A stretch of DNA of 64,000 nucleotides from Haloplanus sp. GDY1 (GTDB lineage Archaea; Halobacteriota; Halobacteria; Halobacteriales; Haloferacaceae): positions 1,426,001 to 1,490,000 of the forward strand of contig NZ_CP098514.1 in NCBI RefSeq assembly GCF_023703775.1, written 5' to 3'. Position numbers and translations under genes: made by a program. Shown here one piece after another: positions 15,824-24,891 of the stretch; the first letter of the stretch is position 1, and each line of letters starts with the position of its first letter. Below the pieces are notes generated by a model. It was not told the DNA's origin. It made no database searches and was given only the letters and a program-made list of their open reading frames with translations.

Positions 15824-16375
15824 CTACCACGACACCGTGTAGACGCAGGCGTCGTCGCCGTCGCGACGGCACCGCTCCCCTCTCTCCTCGACGAAGACGA
15901 ACGACTCGACGGGGGCGTACTTCCGGGCGACGGCGCGGATCAGTCCCCGGTCGAACTCGCAGGGGTACGGGTTCCGGCAGGTCACCTCACCGGTGCGGTC
16001 GTCGACCGACTCGAACCGGTAGCGGCCGATGTCGCCGCCGCGGTGGTTCCGGCGGTAGGCGTCGTCGATGGACCGCAGCCCCTCGGCGACCGTCGTGGGG
16101 TCGTCGGGCCAGTCGGCTACGTCGGGGATCTGCTCGCCGAGGCGGTCCAGGATGTGCGGTTCGAGTTCCGACGCGAGGACCTCGAACGTGTTCAGCCAGG
16201 CCTGCTGTGGGTACCACTCGTCGGGCGACGGGTCGTCGACGCCGTTGGCCGCCAGGGCGTCGTACGCCGTCTCCCGGTAGGACTCCGAGAAGCGGGCGAG
16301 CGCGTCGTCGACGACGTCGAGTATCGTCCGCCCGTGGACTTCCGCGCTCTCGTCGAAGGCCTCGTAGGGTGCCAT
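15824..16375 (-). CDS. Conserved haloarchaeal protein, V4R/HNOB-like, tentative
   Basis: A 183-aa soluble acidic protein. The helical N-terminal half is followed by a beta-rich end (GGDIGRYRFES, a CRNPYPC Cys pair, RGLIRAVARKYAP, then C-R-R-D-G-D-D-A-C-V-Y-T-V-S-W). The end pattern, R-x-G-L-x-x-x-x-A then D-x-C-x-Y-x-V-x-W, resembles small-molecule sensing domains of the V4R/HNOB type, but I cannot confirm the family or a heme ligand. TATA-like CCTATTTG at about 16402 fits a leaderless ATG 16375. It is divergent from the large sensor kinase, so they may share a signalling role. Confidence 0.6.
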   Translation of the reverse strand: MAPYEAFDESAEVHGRTILDVVDDALARFSESYRETAYDALAANGVDDPSPDEWYPQQAWLNTFEVLASELEPHILDRLGEQIPDVADWPDDPTTVAEGLRSIDDAYRRNHRGGDIGRYRFESVDDRTGEVTCRNPYPCEFDRGLIRAVARKYAPVESFVFVEERGERCRRDGDDACVYTVSW

Positions 16376-16540
16376 CTAGCCGCCACTCCGGGTCCGGTCG
16401 GCAAATAGGTGGTGGAAGGATGCAGGGGGCGCGACGGCCGCCGGCCCGAGAGCCACGCCGCGTCCGATCGGGGGAGCGACGTTTTCATCGCTGATACTCG
16501 CATCCGAACCGTTATTCGGTCGTCCGACCTACACTGCCCG

Positions 16541-19500
16541 ATGAGTAGGGCGTCCCCGGATCCCGTTCGCGTGCTCCACGTCGACGACGACCCGGACTTT
16601 GCCGAGCTGACCGCGACGTTTCTCGAACGCGAGAACGAGGGGTTGGTCGTCGAGACGGCACCGAGCGCGAGCGAGGCGCTCGACCGACTCGCGGCCGACG
16701 CGTACGACTGTGTCGTCTCCGACTACGACATGCCCGGGCAGAACGGCATCGAGTTCCTCGAGGCCGTCCGCGAGACCGAGCCCTCCCTCCCGTTCGTCCT
16801 CTTCACCGGGAAGGGGAGCGAGGAGGTGGCGAGCGAGGCCATCTCCGCGGGCGTCACCGACTACCTCCAGAAGGAGGCCGGGACCGACCAGTACACCGTA
16901 CTCGCGAATCGGATCGTCAACGCGGTCGAACACTACCGCTCGCAGCGGCTGGTCGAGCGAAGCGAGAAGCGCCTGCGGGAGATCGTCGACTCCCTGCCGC
17001 ACTTCCTGTTCGTCGTGGACGGCGACGGCACGTATCTGCTCGCGAACGAGGCGCTCGCGTCGTTCCACGGCACGACCGTCTCGGCGCTGGAGGGGCGTCC
17101 CGTGGCCGACGTCCTCGGCGAGGAACCGGCCGAGCAGTTCCGGGCGGACGTCGAGGAGGTGCTGGCGTCGGGCACGCCCGAACGGGTACAGGAGGTCGAA
17201 ATCGCCGACGCGACGGGCGAGGTCCACGTTCTGGAGCCGCGGCTGCTGCCGTACGACCTCACGGACGGCGACGGACGCGGGGTGCTCGGCATCGCCGTCG
17301 ACGTCACCGAGCGCCGGGAACGCGAGCGGAAGCTCGAACGGGCGCGCGAGCGCATGCAACTCGCGCTCGACCAGACGCGGTCGGCCATCTTCGAAATCGA
17401 TCTGGACTCGGGGGCGGTCGTCCGCCACGGCACCTACGAACGGTTCTTCGGTCACCGGCCCGACGAGGTGCCGACGTGGGAGGACCACTGCGAGACCGTG
17501 GTCCACCCGGCGGATCGGGCGCGGTTCCGGCGGTTCCACGAGGAACTGATCGCGGGCGAGCGGGAGCGTGGCGAGGTGGAATACCGGACGATGCCGGATC
17601 CCGAGACGGGGACCCACCGCTGGATCAGGGCCACCGTCGACGCCGACGGGGGGTCGGATCGGCGGGCGGTCGGCATCTCCCGCGACGTCACGGAGCACAA
17701 GGAGCGGGAACTGGAACTCGAACGCAAGGAGCGGCGCTACGGCGCCATCTTCGACGATCCGAACATCCTCGTGGGGCTGATCGACACCGACGGCACGGTG
17801 CTGGACGTCAACCGGACGGCGCTCTCGTTCGTCGACGCCGACCACGGCGACGTGGTCGGACGGCCCTTCGCCGAGACGCCCTGGTTCGAGGGCGCGGAGG
17901 GCGTCAAAGCGGACGTCGAGGCGTGGATCGACCGCGCCGCGGACGGCGAGTACGTCGAGTTCGAACTCGATTTGGTCCAGCCGAGCGGCGAACCCTACTC
18001 GGTCGCGGGCGTGTTCAGACCGGTCACGGACGACGACGGCGAGGTCGTCTCGATCATCGTCTCCGACCGGGAGATCAGCGAGCGAAAGCAACACCAGCGG
18101 GAGCTGAAGCGGACGAACAGCGTCCTCTCGACGCTCTTCGATACGCTTCCCGTGGGCGTCATCGCGGAGGACGAGGACCGGACCGTCCTGACGGTCAACG
18201 ATCAGCTGTTCGACCTGTTCGGGATGGACGGCAGGCCGGAGAACGTCGTCGGCGCGGACTGTCGGGAGCTGGCCGACGCGACCAGCAGGCTGTTCGACGA
18301 TCCGGAGGCGTTCCTCGAGGGGATCGAACGAGCGAGGCGGGAAGCGACCGGGAACCACGAGGAGACGCTGCGCCTCGATGACGGCCGGACGTTCGCACGG
18401 ACCCACCGACGGGTCGACCTCGCCGACGGCGACGGCCACCTCTGGGTGTATCGCGACGTCACCGAGCGCGTCCGTCGCGAGCGGCGACTCGAAGCGCTGA
18501 GCGAGACGACCCGGGAGCTGATGGCCGCCGAGACGCGGGAGCGGATCGCCGAAATCGGCGTCGAGGCGGCGCGTGATATCCTGAACCTCGACATCAACGC
18601 GATCCACCTCCGCGACGACGAGGGGCGACTCGCCCCGGCTGCCTCCACCGACGACCTCGTCGACCTCATCGGCGACCTGCCGACGTTCACCGGCGGGGAG
18701 AGCATCGCGTGGCGCAGTTACGACCGGGGCGAGGCGCTCGCCGTCGACGACGTGGCGGACGACCCCGACGTGTTCAATCCGGAGTCGCCGCTCCGGAGCG
18801 AGCTCCACCTCCCGCTCGGCGAACACGGCATCCTCATCGCGGGGTCGACGGCGCCCGGCGCCTTCGACCAGGAGGACGTGGTGCTCGGCGAAATCCTCGC
18901 CAGCAACCTCGCCACGGCGCTCGAACAGGTGGCGCGGACCGAGCAGTTGCGCGCCCGCGAGGCGGAACTGGCACAGCGGAACGACCACCTGGAGTCGTTC
19001 GCGAGCATCATCTCCCACGACCTCCGGAGCCCGCTGAACGTGGCCGCCGGCCAGCTCGAACTGGCGATGGAGGAGTGCGACAGCGAGCGGCTCCCGGCCA
19101 TCGAGCGGTCGCTCGACCGGATGGAGACGCTGATCGCCGACCTCCTGGCGCTGGCACGGGAGGGGGAACCGGCGGGGGAGAAGGAAGCGGTCCACCTCGC
19201 CACGCTGGCCCGAAGCTGCTGGGAGACCATCGAAACCGAGGGTGCCGGACTGGTGATCGACGCCGACGGGACGGTCGTGGCCGACCGGAGCCGGCTCCGG
19301 CAACTGCTCGAGAACCTCGTCAGGAACGCGGTCGAACACGGCGCCACGGCCGAGGGGGTCGACGACGGCGTGACCATCCGCATCGGCGACCTGGAGAGCG
19401 GGTTCTTCGTCGCCGACGACGGCCCAGGCATCGCCGAATCCGAGCGCGAATCGGTGTTCGAGGCCGGCTACTCGACGTCCAGCGAGGGGACGGGGCTGGG

Positions 19501-19627
19501 GCTGGGGATCGTCGAACAGGTCGCGCACGCCCACGGGTGGACCGTCTCGATCACCGACAGCGACGCCGGCGGCACGCGAGTCGAGATCACCGGCGTCGAA
19601 CGCGAATCGAGAGCGCCGCTGCACTGA
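16541..19627 (+). CDS. Hybrid histidine kinase: receiver, four PAS, GAF, HisKA, HATPase
   Basis: A 1028-aa soluble signalling kinase. Domains in order: receiver (about 1-125, acidic D15-D17, phospho-acceptor D61 in CVVSDYDMPG), four PAS-type repeats (about 145-265, 270-395, 400-515 and 525-645, with the linker TERRERERKLER and similar), GAF (about 660-805), HisKA with H-box SIISHDLRSPLN (His near 826), and HATPase with N-box NLVRNAVEH (about 925) and DDGPGIAESE (about 960). I chose ATG 16541 because the receiver starts there; the longer frame adds a non-homologous Arg-rich stretch. No membrane segment is seen, so signals are probably cytosolic (redox, gas, light or small molecule). No cognate regulator is adjacent. 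Confidence 0.93.
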   Translation: MSRASPDPVRVLHVDDDPDFAELTATFLERENEGLVVETAPSASEALDRLAADAYDCVVSDYDMPGQNGIEFLEAVRETEPSLPFVLFTGKGSEEVASEAISAGVTDYLQKEAGTDQYTVLANRIVNAVEHYRSQRLVERSEKRLREIVDSLPHFLFVVDGDGTYLLANEALASFHGTTVSALEGRPVADVLGEEPAEQFRADVEEVLASGTPERVQEVEIADATGEVHVLEPRLLPYDLTDGDGRGVLGIAVDVTERRERERKLERARERMQLALDQTRSAIFEIDLDSGAVVRHGTYERFFGHRPDEVPTWEDHCETVVHPADRARFRRFHEELIAGERERGEVEYRTMPDPETGTHRWIRATVDADGGSDRRAVGISRDVTEHKERELELERKERRYGAIFDDPNILVGLIDTDGTVLDVNRTALSFVDADHGDVVGRPFAETPWFEGAEGVKADVEAWIDRAADGEYVEFELDLVQPSGEPYSVAGVFRPVTDDDGEVVSIIVSDREISERKQHQRELKRTNSVLSTLFDTLPVGVIAEDEDRTVLTVNDQLFDLFGMDGRPENVVGADCRELADATSRLFDDPEAFLEGIERARREATGNHEETLRLDDGRTFARTHRRVDLADGDGHLWVYRDVTERVRRERRLEALSETTRELMAAETRERIAEIGVEAARDILNLDINAIHLRDDEGRLAPAASTDDLVDLIGDLPTFTGGESIAWRSYDRGEALAVDDVADDPDVFNPESPLRSELHLPLGEHGILIAGSTAPGAFDQEDVVLGEILASNLATALEQVARTEQLRAREAELAQRNDHLESFASIISHDLRSPLNVAAGQLELAMEECDSERLPAIERSLDRMETLIADLLALAREGEPAGEKEAVHLATLARSCWETIETEGAGLVIDADGTVVADRSRLRQLLENLVRNAVEHGATAEGVDDGVTIRIGDLESGFFVADDGPGIAESERESVFEAGYSTSSEGTGLGLGIVEQVAHAHGWTVSITDSDAGGTRVEITGVERESRAPLH

Positions 19628-19677
19628 GTCGCCCCGACGGGGAGAGGGTTAAGGCTCGTGCCGTGCTACCGGTACGC

Positions 19678-20742
19678 ATGAGGACTATCGAGTGGGACGA
19701 CGACCGGGACTGCATCGTGATGGTCGATCAGACCAAGCTACCGGGGGAGTACACGACGTATCACGCCGAGACGATCCCCCAGCTCGTCGAGAGCATCCGG
19801 CGGTTGCGGGTCCGCGGGGCGCCCGCGCTCGGCGCGGCCGGGGCGTTCGGCGTCGCGCTCGCCGCGCGCCGAAACGAGGCAGCGACGTTCGACGACTACG
19901 CCGACGCGGTCGCCGCCGACGCCGAGTCGGTCGCGAACGCCCGGCCGACGGCGGTGAACCTCTCGCGCGAGGTCGAGACCGTCCTGTCCGAACTCCGGGC
20001 GTGTACGTCGATCCCCGAGGCGCGGGAGCGGACGCTCGCGGCCGCCACGGACGTCGCCGACGCCGACGTCGAGCGAAACGAGCGCCTCGGCGGCAACGGG
20101 GCGGCGTTGCTCTCGGACGGCGAGACGGTGATGACTCACTGTAACGCCGGCGCGCTCGCGACCGTCGACTGGGGGACCGCCCTCGGCGTCGTCTACTCCG
20201 CGCAGGAAGCGGGGAAGGAGATCTCCGTGATCGCCAACGAGACGCGCCCGCTGAATCAGGGCTCGCGCATCACGACCGTCGAACTCCAGCAGCGGGACGT
20301 CGACGTGACGCTCATCCCCGACAACGCGAGCGGCCTCTGTATGCAGGAGGGGATGGTCGACGCCGTCGTCGTCGGGGCGGATCGGATCGTCCTCGACGGC
20401 GGCGAGCGGTTCGGCGACCAGGGCGTCGTCTTCAACAAGATCGGGACGTACAAGCAGGCCGTGATGGCCGACCGCCACGGCGTCCCGTTCGTCGTCGCCG
20501 CGCCCCACTCGACGGTCGACACCGAGCGAAGCGCCGACGAGGTGGAGATCGAGGAGCGCGACCCCGACGAACTGCGGGAGATCTACGGCACCCGGAACGC
20601 GCCCGAGGGGACCGCGGTGTACAACCCCGCCTTCGATCCGACGCCGATGGAACTCGTCGACTACCTCGTCACCGAGACGGGGGTGTACGAGCCCCCGCTG
20701 GATCGGACGACGTTCGAGGCGGCGGAACGGACGCCGGCCTGA
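19678..20742 (+). CDS. mtnA: S-methyl-5-thioribose-1-phosphate isomerase (eIF2B-like fold)
   Basis: A 354-aa isomerase of methionine salvage that converts 5-methylthioribose-1-phosphate to the ribulose form. Family marks: RVRGAPALGAAGA near residues 43-56, THCNAGALAT with the catalytic Cys near 154, and VVVGADRI with the catalytic Asp near 237. The length is typical of MtnA and longer than eIF2B-like ribose-1,5-bisphosphate isomerases. ATG 19678 lies about 25-30 bp after TATA-like GGTTAAGG, so it is probably leaderless. It stands alone between a kinase and a DUF4112 gene. In archaea the same enzyme may also work in a salvage path that I cannot see here. Confidence 0.92.
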   Translation: MRTIEWDDDRDCIVMVDQTKLPGEYTTYHAETIPQLVESIRRLRVRGAPALGAAGAFGVALAARRNEAATFDDYADAVAADAESVANARPTAVNLSREVETVLSELRACTSIPEARERTLAAATDVADADVERNERLGGNGAALLSDGETVMTHCNAGALATVDWGTALGVVYSAQEAGKEISVIANETRPLNQGSRITTVELQQRDVDVTLIPDNASGLCMQEGMVDAVVVGADRIVLDGGERFGDQGVVFNKIGTYKQAVMADRHGVPFVVAAPHSTVDTERSADEVEIEERDPDELREIYGTRNAPEGTAVYNPAFDPTPMELVDYLVTETGVYEPPLDRTTFEAAERTPA

Positions 20743-20806
20743 GCGCCTCCACGCGGCACCCGAGACGACCTCCGCCCCCCGACACGCGGTTCGGTGGCCC
20801 CGTGGC

Positions 20807-21241
20807 TCACTCGATCTCGATTTCGACGGCGTCCTCCATCGGCGCCCGCCCGTCGTCGGCGAGGTCCGCAAGCGCGAGGTCGAGGTTGCGCGTGTTGGCC
20901 TTCCAGGCGGCGTCGAAGAGGTCGCCGACGACGGGGACCGATCCCCCGACGACGTCGATGGCGACGTTGGCGAGCATCCGGAGCAGCGTCCCGTAGGAGA
21001 CGCCGAGTCGGGCCGACTCGACGACGACGTACATCGAGAGCGCGCCGCTCACGACGTCGCCCGTGCCCGGGAGGACGCCGAGCAGCGGATCGAGACCGAC
21101 CCGGAACTCCGTCCCCGGAACCCGGACGCTCTCGTCGAGGACGCACGCCACGAGACCCATCCGTCGGACCGCCGCCCGATCGACCGAGTCCGGCAGTTCG
21201 TCGATCTCCGCGTCGAACGCTGACGCCAGGTCGTCGCTCAT
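20807..21241 (-). CDS. DUF4112 domain protein
   Basis: A 144-aa membrane-associated protein. The family signature is visible: VPGTEFRVGLDPLLGVLPGTGDVVSG at about residues 40-66, then an amphipathic or membrane helix, then GGSVPVVGDLFDAAWKANTRNLDLA. The Gly/Pro loops before each hydrophobic segment are typical of DUF4112. Function is unknown in the family. ATG 21241 is preceded by a TATA-like CGTTATCC. It is convergent with mtnA, 64 bp apart. Confidence 0.88.
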   Translation of the reverse strand: MSDDLASAFDAEIDELPDSVDRAAVRRMGLVACVLDESVRVPGTEFRVGLDPLLGVLPGTGDVVSGALSMYVVVESARLGVSYGTLLRMLANVAIDVVGGSVPVVGDLFDAAWKANTRNLDLALADLADDGRAPMEDAVEIEIE

Positions 21242-21944
21242 GTCCCCCTGTCGGAACGCGAGACGGATAACGTGCCGGGACCGACCGGGCGGGCGGATCG
21301 TCGACGACCCCCCGGTCGGCCGACTAAAATATGATAGAATAACTAGTTATTGCAATTCATATACGATATCGTATGTATTCGAACCGGAGCGGAACCCGTT
21401 CGATCACGACGATGCTGGCGTCGGAGCGCACGGGATCGGACGGCGATCGATTTCGCGGTTCGAACAGCGTTTAGGGGGCCTTAAATACGATCAGAGACGT
21501 GATCGATCCGCGTCTGTCCTCCCGGGGCGTCGATCCCGTCGAAGCCGCGGAAGCCACACGGCCCGGTCGTCGATATCCGGATATCAGGGTCCGAATCCGC
21601 ACTCTATCGGTAGTCTTCCCGACGGATCGCCCAGCAGTTTCGAGGACTGCCGGGACCCGTCCGTCGGGAGAGCCGAGGGCGATTTCCCCCGTCTTTCGGA
21701 GATACATATCGAGAAAATAGATATTATACTACTATTGTAGTTCCGTCGTCGGTCCCGCGTCGTCGCGGGGGCCGCCCGCTCGGAGCCGCCGTAGTCGACG
21801 ACAGACACGCCGGACCGGCCGCACGGTCGGCCTACTATAACATCGATATGGCTGTTATTCCGGTTGTGGGAGCGGCCGGACGACGAGCGCGGGGCGTCCG
21901 AGCGAACGAGCTTATCAACGAACAGTATGCTTGGACAGCCCTGT
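21242..21944. other. 703-bp intergenic region, AT-rich, with a 14-bp palindrome
   Basis: No reading frame here has haloarchaeal protein character; the open frames are short and basic. ATACGATATCGTAT at 21361-21374 is a perfect palindrome, AACTAGTT at 21341-21348 another, and AT-rich stretches occur at 21326-21375, 21710-21740 and 21833-21855. It may hold regulatory sites or decayed mobile DNA. Confidence 0.5.
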
Positions 21945-22736
21945 CTAGTCCTCCTCGCGGGGGTCCTGCCGTCCGAACTCCCGCCGCCACCGCGCCTCGA
22001 TCTTGCGTTCGAGTTCGTCGACGGCGGGTAACAGCATCTCCGCGACCTGTTCGTACGGGGGATAGTTGTAGGTGGGGCCGGCTATCGAGAGCCCGCCGGC
22101 GACGGTGCCGTCCGGTTCGGTGACGGTCGTTCCGACGGCCTGTATACCGGTGTTGCTCTCCCCGTTGTTTATGGCGTATCCCCGGTTCCGGATCTCCTGG
22201 AGGTCGTCCAGCAGGTCCTCCCGGTCGACGATGGTCGCCTCGGTCAACCGGGGCAGTCCGCGGTGATCGAGGATCGACGCGACCCGCTCCGGCGGATACT
22301 CCGCGAGGATCGCCTTCCCGGACGCACACGCGTGGATCGGCACGTATCGGCCGAGTTGGAACCCGCTGCGGTTCTTGTGTCCCACCTCGTCGAAGATCAC
22401 GACGACGCGGCCGTACTCCTCCACCGAGAAGTCCACCTCCATGTCGACCTCGTTCGCGATTCGCGTGACGTGCTCGCCGATGACGTCGTACGACGGTCGC
22501 CGCGTTTTGGCCTGTTCGCCGAGGTGGTACAGCTTCAGGCCGAGGTAGTACCGGTCGCCCCGCTTGACCACGTACTCCTTCTCCCGGAGCGTCGCCAGAT
22601 GGTTGTGCACGGAGCTCTTCGAGATCCCGATCTCCTCCGCGAGGGCGTCCGCTCGAACGCTGCCGTGGCTGGTTATCGCTTCGAGGATCTCCAGCGAACG
22701 CCCCGTGGTCTGGAGGACGGGTTCGTCGGTCGTCAT
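21945..22736 (-). CDS. IclR-family transcriptional regulator
   Basis: A 263-aa regulator. The winged helix is at about residues 10-70 (LEILEAITSHG, ADALAEEIGISKSSVHNHLATL, YVVKRGDRYYLG) and the effector-binding domain at about 80-250 (VPIHACASGKAILAEYP, RNRGYAINNGES, GGLSIAGP). ATG 22736 is preferred to a farther upstream frame because the domain begins there. It is divergent from the SHMT-like gene with a 133-bp gap holding TATA-like TATTATATG, so it probably controls the catabolic island to its right. IclR regulators usually respond to the substrate or an intermediate of the pathway they control. Confidence 0.92.
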   Translation of the reverse strand: MTTDEPVLQTTGRSLEILEAITSHGSVRADALAEEIGISKSSVHNHLATLREKEYVVKRGDRYYLGLKLYHLGEQAKTRRPSYDVIGEHVTRIANEVDMEVDFSVEEYGRVVVIFDEVGHKNRSGFQLGRYVPIHACASGKAILAEYPPERVASILDHRGLPRLTEATIVDREDLLDDLQEIRNRGYAINNGESNTGIQAVGTTVTEPDGTVAGGLSIAGPTYNYPPYEQVAEMLLPAVDELERKIEARWRREFGRQDPREED

Positions 22737-22869
22737 GTCGGGGTCGTTTCCGGGGATAGAACATAAAGTTACTCCCATACTGGTCTATTATATGTGTCCG
22801 GCGGCCGCCGGGAGCGACGACCGATCCGATCCAAAAGCTTATCACAGCCGGCGCGCAGTTTCGACCGAG

Positions 22870-24099
22870 ATGGAATACGAGAACGTCGAGCGGGCGGACA
22901 GAGCCGTCGCCGAAGCGATCCGCTCGGAGGCACGGCTACAGGACGAGAGCCTGATGATGATCGCCTCGGAGAACGTCGCCAGCCCGGCGGTCCGGGAGGC
23001 CCAGGGGAGCATCCTCACGAACCGGAACGCGCTTGGCTACCCCGACTCCCGGCTCTACCCCGGATCGGAGAACATCGACGAGGTGGAGGCGCTGGCGATA
23101 GCGTACTCGAAGGAACTGTGGGGTGCCGACCACGTCAACGTGCAGCCACACAGCGGATCGCTGGCGAACCTGGCGGTCTATCTCGCCGTACTCGACCCCG
23201 GTGACAGGCTCCTGGCCCTGCATCCCCGGGACGGCGGACACATCACGCACGGCTCCGACCTCCATCTCAGCGGCGACCTCTACGAGACGCATCACTACGA
23301 ACTCGATCCGGAGACGGGGCGTCTCGATTACGAGGCGATCGCTCGGCGGGCCGAGGAGGTCGACCCCGACATGATCATCTCCGGCTATTCGGCGTACCCG
23401 CGGACGATAGACTGGGAGCGGTTCCAGGAAATCGCGGCGTCGGTCGACGCGTACCACCTGGCGGACATCGCACACCTCTCGGGGCTCATCGCGACGGGGG
23501 TGTTCCCCTCGCCGGTCGGCGTCGCGGAGTTCTGCACCGGGTCGACGTACAAGACGATCAAGACGGGGCGCGGCGGAATCATCCTGTGTGACGAGGAGTA
23601 CGGGGAGGCGGTCGACGAGGCGCTGTTCCCCCGACTCCAGGGCGGGGCCGCGATGCCGAACATCGCCGGCAAGGCGGCCGGGCTCGCGGAGGCGCTCGAC
23701 GACGAGTTCGACGACTACGTCGACCGAACGGTCGCCGACGCGGAGGCGCTCGCCGACGCGCTCGCGGAGCGAGGGGTCGACGTCGTGACCGGCGGGACGG
23801 ACACACACATCGTCCTCGTCGACCTCCGGGGCTCCCACAGTGACCTCCCGGGGAGCGAGGCCGAACGGGCGCTGGAGGCCGCCGGAATCGTCGCGAACAA
23901 GGCGTCGGTCCCGGGCGATCCGCGATACCCCTCGGACGCGAGCGGGATCCGGTTCGGCACCACGAGCCTCGCGGCCCGCGGGTTCGAGGGGGCGGCGATG
24001 GACGCCGTCGCCGACCTGATCGTGCGAGCCCTCGACAGCGCGGGCGACGAGGGGGCGCTGGAGGAACTGTCGGCCGAGGTGGCGACGCTGTGCGAGTGA
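22870..24099 (+). CDS. Divergent SHMT-fold PLP enzyme, probably not a canonical serine hydroxymethyltransferase
   Basis: A 409-aa fold-type I PLP enzyme colinear with GlyA: MIASENVASPAVREAQGS, VQPHSGSLANLAVYLA, GGHITHGS and DIAHLSGLIATGVFPSP are all conserved, and the PLP Lys is in TGSTYKTIKTGRGG. Key differences from E. coli GlyA: KYAEGYPGKRYYGG reads RNALGYPDSRLYPG, so the Tyr55 and Glu57 equivalents are Asn and Leu, and the His before the PLP Lys is Tyr. Glu57 is needed for folate-dependent transfer, so a folate-independent aldolase, racemase or other activity is likelier. It opens the amino-acid island and is divergent from the IclR gene. Confidence 0.85.
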   Translation: MEYENVERADRAVAEAIRSEARLQDESLMMIASENVASPAVREAQGSILTNRNALGYPDSRLYPGSENIDEVEALAIAYSKELWGADHVNVQPHSGSLANLAVYLAVLDPGDRLLALHPRDGGHITHGSDLHLSGDLYETHHYELDPETGRLDYEAIARRAEEVDPDMIISGYSAYPRTIDWERFQEIAASVDAYHLADIAHLSGLIATGVFPSPVGVAEFCTGSTYKTIKTGRGGIILCDEEYGEAVDEALFPRLQGGAAMPNIAGKAAGLAEALDDEFDDYVDRTVADAEALADALAERGVDVVTGGTDTHIVLVDLRGSHSDLPGSEAERALEAAGIVANKASVPGDPRYPSDASGIRFGTTSLAARGFEGAAMDAVADLIVRALDSAGDEGALEELSAEVATLCE

Positions 24100-24138
24100 C
24101 GACTCGCGCGGCGACGCGATGCCGGGGTCCCCGTCCCG

Positions 24139-24891
24139 ATGGCCGCACCGAGTGACGGCCGGTCCGCGAGCGGCGAGAGCTGTCAGCTGAAGCTGAAACT
24201 CCGGCATCCCAACTGCTGGATGACGGCGGTCACCGACGGGAGCGCGGGGCGGCTACTCGTCAACGCCGTCTACACCGTCGACGGGAACGTGACGGCCCAC
24301 GTCGTCGTCCACGCCGACTCCACCGCCGCCGTCGACGAGGTGGTCGCGGCGGCGCGGGCGTCCGAACACACGTACTCGGTCACGGAGATGCACCCCCGTG
24401 ACGAGTTCAGCCTCACGTCGCGACCGGTCGGGAAGGCCACCCGTGGCCTGCTCGTGGAGTACGCCCCCGAGGAGAGCATCCACGACGCGATCGTCTCGAA
24501 GGGGTTTCTCCCCCAGGAACCGCTCCGAATACGTGACGGCTACGAGTTCTGGACGGTCGCTACGGACAAGCACCGCGACCGACTGCGTGAGGACCTCGAC
24601 CGGATCGCCGCGGAGAACGACGCCGACATCACGATCCAGCGAGTGGCGACCCGGGGAGCGACCGACGGGTCGACCGTCGACCCGCCCACCCTGTCGGATC
24701 GCCAGCGCGAGGTGTTCGAACTGGCTCGGCTCCGGGGGTACTACGAGTGGCCGCGCGAGGTGTCGGCCGCCGAACTCGCGGCGGAACTCGGCCTCGCGAA
24801 GGCGACGGTCCTCGAACACCTGCGGAAGGCCGAGGCGAAACTGCTGGATCCCGACGGGGGTGCGGCCGGGGGCTACGAGAGGAAGTCGTAA
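24139..24891 (+). CDS. HTH_10 (bacterio-opsin activator-like) transcriptional regulator
   Basis: A 250-aa haloarchaeal regulator. The N-terminal beta-rich sensor part (about 15-165) is followed by the HTH_10 domain (about 185-235: LSDRQREVFELARLRGYYEWPREVSAAELAAELGLAKATVLEHLRKAEAKLL). It follows the SHMT-like gene by 39 bp on the same strand and its 3' end overlaps the convergent OCD-family gene by 19 bp. It is probably a pathway-specific regulator. The ligand is unknown. Confidence 0.9.
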   Translation: MAAPSDGRSASGESCQLKLKLRHPNCWMTAVTDGSAGRLLVNAVYTVDGNVTAHVVVHADSTAAVDEVVAAARASEHTYSVTEMHPRDEFSLTSRPVGKATRGLLVEYAPEESIHDAIVSKGFLPQEPLRIRDGYEFWTVATDKHRDRLREDLDRIAAENDADITIQRVATRGATDGSTVDPPTLSDRQREVFELARLRGYYEWPREVSAAELAAELGLAKATVLEHLRKAEAKLLDPDGGAAGGYERKS

